From Latilactobacillus graminis DSM 20719 (GTDB lineage: Bacteria > Bacillota > Bacilli > Lactobacillales > Lactobacillaceae): a stretch of 64,000 bases of DNA. Below are positions 58,932 through 64,000 of the stretch, piece by piece. The notes under the pieces are model-generated. The model was not told where the DNA came from. It saw only the letters and a list, made by a program, of their open reading frames with translations, and made no database searches. The stretch is taken from NCBI RefSeq assembly GCF_001436415.1, contig NZ_AYZB01000001.1, forward strand, positions 1-64,000, written 5' to 3'. The position numbers and the translations under genes were made by a program. Each line of letters opens with the position of its first letter. The first letter of the stretch is position 1.

Positions 58932-58976
58932 TTCGCTTAAATCCTAGTCTTTTTAAAATAAAAACCCAATTGTTCG
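58932..58976 (-). promoter_or_regulatory. PurBox-like sites before purR
   Basis: On the minus strand AAAACGAACAAT (centre 58974) fits the PurBox AWWWCCGAACWWT at most positions. A second TTAAGCGAATATT (centre 58934) matches less well and lies just before a TATAAT. This suggests autoregulation; the sites have the same orientation and 40-bp spacing, unlike the Bacillus paired arrangement. Confidence 0.4.
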
Positions 58977-59010
58977 TTTTTATCGTTAAATTTAACTATA
59001 GACCACAATT

Positions 59011-59045
59011 AAAAATGCCTCAATCATCTGCGATTAAGGCATTTC
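59011..59045 (-). terminator. ispE terminator
   Basis: AAATGCCTTAATC / GATTGAGGCATTT stem (minus strand, one G-U pair) followed by T's. It lies just after the ispE stop. Confidence 0.8.
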
Positions 59046-59046
59046 G

Positions 59047-59904
59047 TTAAGGCTTCAGCGGTTGCACAAGATACACTTCAGAGCAAAATCCAGACATACT
59101 ATTATAGATTCGTTGTGCCCGTGAATATTGCCGACAAATCCCGAAAACAGTCGGACCACTACCACTCATCTGTGCCCCATCCGCCCCAAACTGTAATAAG
59201 CGATCACATAATTGATCAATCACTGGAAAACGAGCAGTCGTAATTGGGGTTAAAACATTGGCCATATTTTGGATCATCGCTGTCAAATCATCCGTGCGAA
59301 TTGCGTCAATTAATGCATTGGTTTGTGGGTGTTGTTTGATCTGCTGGCAGTCCAACGCACGCACAATTCGGGGCGTTGAAACACTAATGTCTGGTTTAAC
59401 CACGACTAACCAAAAATTGGGTAGTCCCCCTAGAGGTCGAATTTGATCACCTTTTCCCGTGACTAGTGCTGTTTCTCCATATACGCAATATGGCACATCC
59501 GAATCAATTTGCAGCCCCAGATGAGCCAACTCTGCACGGGTTAAGCCGAGGTGCCATAATTCGTTCAAGATTCGTAAAACGGCAGCAGCATCTGAACTTC
59601 CCCCACCCAATCCAGCTGCAACTGGAATATGCTTTTCAATCTCAATCAGGGCCCCCGTTTTAATCTGGTATTTGTGCTGTAATAAGTGAGCTGCTTTGTA
59701 AGCCAAATTTCGCTGATCTTCTGGTAAAAAACCACTTGACGTACGGACTTTTATTGCGGGGTCATTGCGTAATGTTATCTGAACATAGTCGGCCAAATCA
59801 ATTGACGTCATTACCATCTGCCATTCCGGTTCTCCATCTTCATGTAGGTAGAGTGCGTCTAAACTAAGGTTAATTTTAGCTGGTGCTTTTTCAATTCGTT
59901 GCAT
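59047..59904 (-). CDS. ispE: 4-diphosphocytidyl-2-C-methyl-D-erythritol kinase (IspE family)
   Basis: A 285-aa GHMP kinase: KAPAKINLSLDALYL (about 6-20), the ATP motif PVAAGLGGGSSDAAAVLR (about 91-108) and MSGSGPTVFG (about 254-263). In the methylerythritol phosphate pathway it phosphorylates CDP-ME. Lactobacilli generally make isoprenoids through mevalonate yet keep this gene, so its true role here is uncertain. AAAGG is better spaced for ATG 59904 than for the ATG at 59913. Confidence 0.9.
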   Translation of the reverse strand: MQRIEKAPAKINLSLDALYLHEDGEPEWQMVMTSIDLADYVQITLRNDPAIKVRTSSGFLPEDQRNLAYKAAHLLQHKYQIKTGALIEIEKHIPVAAGLGGGSSDAAAVLRILNELWHLGLTRAELAHLGLQIDSDVPYCVYGETALVTGKGDQIRPLGGLPNFWLVVVKPDISVSTPRIVRALDCQQIKQHPQTNALIDAIRTDDLTAMIQNMANVLTPITTARFPVIDQLCDRLLQFGADGAQMSGSGPTVFGICRQYSRAQRIYNSMSGFCSEVYLVQPLKP

Positions 59905-59913
59905 CACATTCAC

Positions 59914-60040
59914 CTTTTACTGAGCATTTAATTGTTTCATTATACTCATTTATCTTGATAAAAACCAATCATTTAACACAACCACTACAAAAGAACCACC
60001 GAGTACCCGTGCGGTATCCCCCAAAAGTTAAAGTAAATAT
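59914..60040. other. Noncoding stretch right of ispE
   Basis: No gene seen. It contains AACTTTTGGGGGATACCGCA on the minus strand (about 60033-60014), just after the transposase scrap, which resembles the terminal repeat of an IS3-type element; not proven. Confidence 0.35.
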
Positions 60041-60053
60041 TTAGTGGCCTTTT

Positions 60054-60145
60054 CTAGGCAGTGCGTTGTCGGTATTTTACCGGTGATGTGCCGCCTAGTT
60101 TCAATATATATTTTTTCGTTTGTTCTAGGAATTCGAAATTCAGTA
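60054..60145 (-). pseudogene. Remnant of an IS3-family transposase (OrfB C-terminus)
   Basis: One minus-strand frame ends LEQTKKYILKLGGTSPVKYR then QRTA and a stop at 60054. The KLGGxSPVxYR motif is the usual C-terminal end of IS3-family OrfB (…KLGGLSPVQYR…). The DDE catalytic domain is missing, so only a scrap remains. It marks the junction between ispE and the marR-yhgE module. Confidence 0.6.
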
Positions 60146-60244
60146 TATTGAAGGGCAAATAGCCGGTTATTATCAGGAAAAGTTGATTATTGACAGCGAT
60201 TTCACAGCCGTTGATGAAATATCCGCTATTAATTTTATATCATA

Positions 60245-60287
60245 AAAATACCCCAATCATTAAAGTTTTTACTTTAATGATTGGGGT
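60245..60287 (-). terminator. yhgE-marR terminator
   Basis: A perfect 17-bp stem (60250-60266 and 60271-60287) is followed on the minus strand by TATTTTTATG, 25 nt after the marR stop. Confidence 0.9.
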
Positions 60288-60312
60288 CATCAGCAGTCCT
60301 TTTTTATATCGC

Positions 60313-60756
60313 CTATTGATTGTCCTTGGCCATAATTTTCCGTCTAAATTCATTCATTAAAGCCAACATCTGTTGGGCATTATCTTTGCCAAACGTCGTT
60401 ATCCATGACGCAAAGCGCTCATGTATCTTGGGATTTAATGCCGCAACTGTTTCGGCTCCCGTGGGCGTCAAATTCAAAATTAAACGGCGGCGATCATTGG
60501 GGTCAATTGCTTGTGTAATATAGTCTAATTTGAGTAGAACACGAATTTGTCGTGAAATTGCCCCCCGGGTGACCCCTCGCTTTTTCGCAATATCAATTAA
60601 GCTGACTGAATTATCATCAGCAACCTCTTTCATAATCAGATACTGTTCAAAGGACAATTGATAAGCATGCGTTGGTTCCGAAACCAAGTCTTCGACGTAC
60701 TTAATCGCAGACATGTAAATTTCAATGTATTCATCCAATAATTGACTATCGTCCAC
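60313..60756 (-). CDS. MarR family regulator linked to yhgE
   Basis: A 147-aa winged-helix protein with DIAKKRGVTRGAISRQIRVLLK as recognition region (about 57-78) and the wing DPNDRRRLILNLTPTG (about 85-100). GTG at 60756 has AGGTGGGGG upstream; the GTG at 60768 is inside that site. It lies 46 nt downstream of the large YhgE/Pip gene on the same strand, so the two are probably co-transcribed, and it may control its own operon. Confidence 0.85.
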   Translation of the reverse strand: MDDSQLLDEYIEIYMSAIKYVEDLVSEPTHAYQLSFEQYLIMKEVADDNSVSLIDIAKKRGVTRGAISRQIRVLLKLDYITQAIDPNDRRRLILNLTPTGAETVAALNPKIHERFASWITTFGKDNAQQMLALMNEFRRKIMAKDNQ

Positions 60757-60802
60757 AAAATCCCCCACCTTTAATTCATTTTCTTAACTGTACCATAAAT
60801 TT

Positions 60803-63703
60803 TTAGGCTTGACTATTTGGGGCTTGCGTTAACTTTTGTTTTAACTCACTGCCGAATAAACCGGCAAAGAATATCGCACAAAAGAAAATTAAGATGATTA
60901 AAACTAACCCAAGCTGTGAACCATTACCGTTAATAACTTGTTCAAAACCACTAATTGTATATGTTCCTGGTAAGAAGATGGCAACTCCTCGATAGAAACC
61001 AGATAGCATATCATTCGGGAAAAGACCGCCAGTGATAATTAATTGTAAAAATAATAATCCAAAGGCAATTAAAATTCCCAACGTTCCAAAAAATTGATCC
61101 AATGCCAAACATGCAAGCGTAAACGCCGCGCTGGTCAAAATGCTCAAGCCGAAAAAGGCTATCGGTTGCGCAATCGTTAACCCCAAAATGCTTGCAAAAA
61201 CGTCAACTAACAACGCCTGAGCCACAATAATACCAGCCACAATTAACATTCGTTGTTTAAGATTACGCATGCCTAACCCTGCGCCGTACCGATAAAGTGT
61301 TAACTGTGTTAACATCCCACCGACAAAGAAAACTAACGTTAAGACCAACGGTGCAAAAGTATTGACTAAGTTCCCTTGACTTGTCTCCGATAATAATTGA
61401 TCTTTAACCGGTTGGACAAAATGGGCCACATTTGCAGAGCCTGTCGAAAGATGTGTCACTTGCTTGCTGCCATCAATTAACTTAACATTCAATAAACTAA
61501 TCCCTGCGCCGGCTTGACTCAAGCCACTGTTTAATTGACTAACCCCGGATGCAAGTAAGCTTGAGCCATCGTTAAGTTGCTGAATCCCTGCAATTAACGT
61601 TGGGGTTTTTTGGTTCAAAGCTTGTAAGCCAGTCTTTAATTGCATACCGCCATTATTGAGTTGTTGTACTCCCTCGACTAAGACTGGCGTTTGCCCATTT
61701 AGGGTTTGTAGTCCACCGTTTAATTGCTGTCCACCAACATTAAGTTGTTGCACACCACTTACTAGGGCTGGCGTTTGCCCATTCAGGGTAATCATTCCAC
61801 CAACTAATTGTTGATTATTAGTAACGAGTTGATTGCTGCCTGCAGTCGCTGTTGAAACACCATTAAGATATGCCAGTAGCCCTGGCATAAACCCTAATTG
61901 CCCCGTTTTGCCTTTTAGACCAACTTGAATTTGAGTCAGTCCATCATGTATCATATCAGCAGCTTGAATCCCGCCCATTGTATCAGCGGTATTTCCTTTT
62001 TGTTTCAAGCCAATATCGACTTTAGCTAAGCCAGCTGTTAACGTATCAATTGCTTGGGTCGCACCATTTAATGCTAATGGTGCTTGGTCTTGACTTGCCA
62101 TCTTAGCGATACCGGCTTTTAGTTGCGCCATATTATCGGCAGTCTTCGCTAATTCATCTGAAACGGCTTGTAATTGTGCACCGTTATCACTCATGTAACT
62201 GCCCATAACTCCCAAGTTTGCTTGCAACGCCTTCATATTAGTGCCCGACGACTGTAATTGATTCCCAGCGTTCATTAAATCATTTTTAGCTGCTGCCCCA
62301 ATCTCTTCCATTGCACTTCGAATCTCAGGATTTTTTACTAAGAACACGAGAAATGTCATATTACTTCGCGCTAAATCATTTAACTTTTGTAATTGAGCCC
62401 CAGCATCTTGTAAACTGCTAGCAACACTGGTTGCTTGATTAGCATTATAGACCTTATCATTGATTTGACTTAAATTCGTACCACTATCTTGTAAAAGAGC
62501 ACCCGCTTCTTTTGTGTTATCAGCAATTTTTAATAGATCCGCTTTAATCATTTCAGAATTATCATTATTTGAATGATTGACTTTTTGATCAAGTGCTTGA
62601 ATTCCGTTATTTAGATCGTCCAGCCCGCTTTTTAATTGTATTAATTGATCACCGTTATCATTCAGGCTTGTTTCTATTTCATCTGCAGCTGCAGTTAATT
62701 TTTCCCGCAATTGCTGGGTGCCAGCGGTTAATTGATTAACGCCGCCATTGATCTGTTGACCGCCAGCAATCAAGCTTTGATTATTGACAGCCAGTTGATT
62801 CAATCCACCGTTAATTTGGCTTGCCCCATTTGTATAATCACTCAAACCGGTTGTCAGTTGTTGCACACCGCTTTGCAGTGGCTCTGTTTTACTGGCTAAC
62901 TGTTGCAGCCCCGTTGACAGCTGACTCCCACCGGTTGTTAATTGTTGCACGCCACTTTGCAGCGGCTCTGTTTTGCCAGCCAGTGTTTGTAACCCATCGG
63001 ATAGTTGACTAGACCCGTTTGTTAACTGTTGCACACCACTTTGCAAAGGCGCGCTACCATCTACTAGTTGTTGGGTGCCTTTGTGGAGCACGTTTAAATT
63101 ATCATAAATTTGCTGACTACCATCTGATAATTGACCAGCCGCTGTATTTAACTGCTGAACACCGGTACTAGCTTCTTGTACGCCACTCCCTAACGTCCCG
63201 ATTGCGCCCAGAAGTGCTTGATTATAAGCCTCTTGAATCTTCTGAACAACACTTCCTTTCATCTGGTTAACGACTTGCGTTGTAATCATCCCAGCCAAGT
63301 AGTTGTTTTTCTGTGAAGCTTCAATCTTTAACAAACTAACCTTTGGCGACTTGTCTAATGCGGTCGTTGCATTTTTGGAAAAATCTTTAGGCAAGACAAC
63401 TTGCATCGCATATCGCCCGCTAGCTAAATTTTGTCGGGCCTCTTTGGCACTCACAAATTGCCAATCGACTTGATGATCGTTGCGTAAGGTTTTTAAAACT
63501 TGTTGGCCAACTGCAACTTGCTTACCTTTAAAGTTAGCTGGTCGGTCTTGGTTCACCACAGCAACCTTCATATTTTTAATATTGGTCGTCTGTTCATACT
63601 TAATAAAATTAAAAGTGACTAGCAATAATAAAATGGGAATTAAGCAAATCATAATGACCAACCCACCTAATTTCATTTTGTTCTCTCTCCAATTGCCAAA
63701 CAT
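60803..63703 (-). CDS. YhgE/Pip family membrane protein with long repeat stalk
   Basis: A 966-aa protein: N-terminal TM (about 12-31), YhgE/Pip extracellular domain (about 45-165; VAVVNQDRPANFKGK), a stalk (about 170-760) of many repeats with the form GVQQLTxGxxxLxxGLQxL, and a C-terminal group of five or six TM helices (about 780-955) of the ABC-2 type. Relatives include phage infection protein (Pip), a phage receptor in Lactococcus, and parts of type VII-like secretion loci. GGGGAG precedes ATG 63703. The function here is unknown. Confidence 0.88.
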   Translation of the reverse strand: MFGNWRENKMKLGGLVIMICLIPILLLLVTFNFIKYEQTTNIKNMKVAVVNQDRPANFKGKQVAVGQQVLKTLRNDHQVDWQFVSAKEARQNLASGRYAMQVVLPKDFSKNATTALDKSPKVSLLKIEASQKNNYLAGMITTQVVNQMKGSVVQKIQEAYNQALLGAIGTLGSGVQEASTGVQQLNTAAGQLSDGSQQIYDNLNVLHKGTQQLVDGSAPLQSGVQQLTNGSSQLSDGLQTLAGKTEPLQSGVQQLTTGGSQLSTGLQQLASKTEPLQSGVQQLTTGLSDYTNGASQINGGLNQLAVNNQSLIAGGQQINGGVNQLTAGTQQLREKLTAAADEIETSLNDNGDQLIQLKSGLDDLNNGIQALDQKVNHSNNDNSEMIKADLLKIADNTKEAGALLQDSGTNLSQINDKVYNANQATSVASSLQDAGAQLQKLNDLARSNMTFLVFLVKNPEIRSAMEEIGAAAKNDLMNAGNQLQSSGTNMKALQANLGVMGSYMSDNGAQLQAVSDELAKTADNMAQLKAGIAKMASQDQAPLALNGATQAIDTLTAGLAKVDIGLKQKGNTADTMGGIQAADMIHDGLTQIQVGLKGKTGQLGFMPGLLAYLNGVSTATAGSNQLVTNNQQLVGGMITLNGQTPALVSGVQQLNVGGQQLNGGLQTLNGQTPVLVEGVQQLNNGGMQLKTGLQALNQKTPTLIAGIQQLNDGSSLLASGVSQLNSGLSQAGAGISLLNVKLIDGSKQVTHLSTGSANVAHFVQPVKDQLLSETSQGNLVNTFAPLVLTLVFFVGGMLTQLTLYRYGAGLGMRNLKQRMLIVAGIIVAQALLVDVFASILGLTIAQPIAFFGLSILTSAAFTLACLALDQFFGTLGILIAFGLLFLQLIITGGLFPNDMLSGFYRGVAIFLPGTYTISGFEQVINGNGSQLGLVLIILIFFCAIFFAGLFGSELKQKLTQAPNSQA

Positions 63704-63743
63704 CGTTTTCTCCCCTTTTTTGTATACGTCATAAACATTACAT

Positions 63744-63772
63744 ATGATATTGCTTTATTCGATGAATGTCAA
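63744..63772 (-). promoter_or_regulatory. Promoter of the yhgE-marR operon
   Basis: On the minus strand: -35 TTGACA (63772-63767), 17-bp spacer, -10 TATCAT (63749-63744), 40 nt before the start. Confidence 0.72.
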
Positions 63773-63830
63773 CGACTAGTAAAGTGCATGAACTGTTTTC
63801 AGAATAACCCTGCTTCAGCATTTTTATATT

Positions 63831-63863
63831 AAAAAAAGCGTCCAACCACCAAGGTTGGACGCT
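63831..63863 (-). terminator. veg terminator
   Basis: A perfect 11-bp stem (AGCGTCCAACC and its complement, 5-nt loop) is followed by seven T's on the minus strand. Confidence 0.93.
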
Positions 63864-63881
63864 ACATAATTCTTTTATTTA

Positions 63882-64000
63882 CTATAGAACAATTGGTTTT
63901 TCATCAAACTCTATTTCAATCGATTTAGTCAACAAATCAGCATAACTGTATGAAACACGTTCAAAAGCATTTTCATCCTGATCTAAATCGACTACAAATA
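63882..64000 (-). CDS. veg: Veg family protein, 3' part only
   Basis: The last 38 residues and the stop are in the window: [20 protein letters not shown], then [18 protein letters not shown]. The [23 protein letters not shown] pattern is characteristic of Veg, a small protein linked to biofilm formation in Bacillus. The gene continues beyond base 64000. In many Firmicutes veg lies directly before ispE and purR; here the yhgE-marR module lies between. Confidence 0.88.
   Translation of the reverse strand, partial: FVVDLDQDENAFERVSYSYADLLTKSIEIEFDEKPIVL

Overview
The window is a chromosomal segment of a low-GC Gram-positive bacterium of the Lactobacillaceae, most likely the Latilactobacillus sakei/curvatus group. 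The evidence is a 325-aa L-lactate dehydrogenase with a TTG start, strong GGAGG ribosome-binding sites, WxL surface-protein genes, and housekeeping gene orders typical of lactobacilli. The species call is inference; no database search was possible. No tRNA, rRNA body, CRISPR array, intact insertion sequence or prophage was seen.

Layout, left to right. (1) 1-475: leader and two tandem promoters of an rRNA operon that must lie just left of base 1, transcribed leftward. (2) 476-15516, all minus strand: a housekeeping block resembling the Bacillus pth-to-lysS region (pth, mfd, flippase, rqcP, divIC, S1-domain protein, tilS, hpt, ftsH, hslO, dusB, lysS). (3) 15746-19164, plus strand: ldh, an L,D-transpeptidase and the c-di-AMP-binding cbpA. 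(4) 19435-27039, minus strand: a MarR regulator and a cell-surface (Csc/WxL) cluster made of a giant WxL protein, two DUF916 proteins, a 56-aa membrane protein and a small WxL protein. Its upstream region is bounded by a 23-bp inverted repeat. (5) 27733-36869, minus strand: queT, mazF, mazE, alr, acpS, cshA, murF, an unrecognised gene, htpX and lemA. (6) 37020-39022, plus strand: a SUKH-like gene and an MFS transporter. (7) 39123-46525, mostly minus: two membrane proteins, rpmE2, murA2, pyrG, rpoE and a DUF1934 gene, with a plus-strand ROK kinase inserted. (8) 46688-50805, plus strand: lipL-like, an HD hydrolase, a HAD phosphatase and a DUF218 protein. (9) 50850-54928: terC, mscL, prs, glmU. 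(10) 55319-57882: dihydroxyacetone kinase genes dhaKLM (minus) facing their TetR-type regulator dhaS (plus). (11) 58020-64000: purR, ispE, an IS3-type transposase scrap, marR, a long YhgE/Pip protein, and the 3' end of veg.

How genes work together. Envelope synthesis is well represented: murF, murA2, alr, glmU, L,D-transpeptidase, flippase, divIC. Translation and stress functions sit together in block 2. Several regulatory circuits can be read from the DNA: a GGGC-start attenuator before pyrG; a DhaS-type operator plus a cre site at the dhaK promoter; PurBox-like sites at purR; a stem-loop against the cshA ribosome-binding site; and a palindrome overlapping the MarR promoter in the WxL region.

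Best candidates for a second look: the inverted-repeat-bounded promoter segment before the giant WxL gene (possible phase switch or paired operators); the Cys-to-Asp change at the MurA2 active site, which predicts fosfomycin insensitivity of that enzyme; the 56-aa membrane protein inside the WxL cluster; the dha control region; and the foreign-looking marR-yhgE module inserted between ispE and veg.
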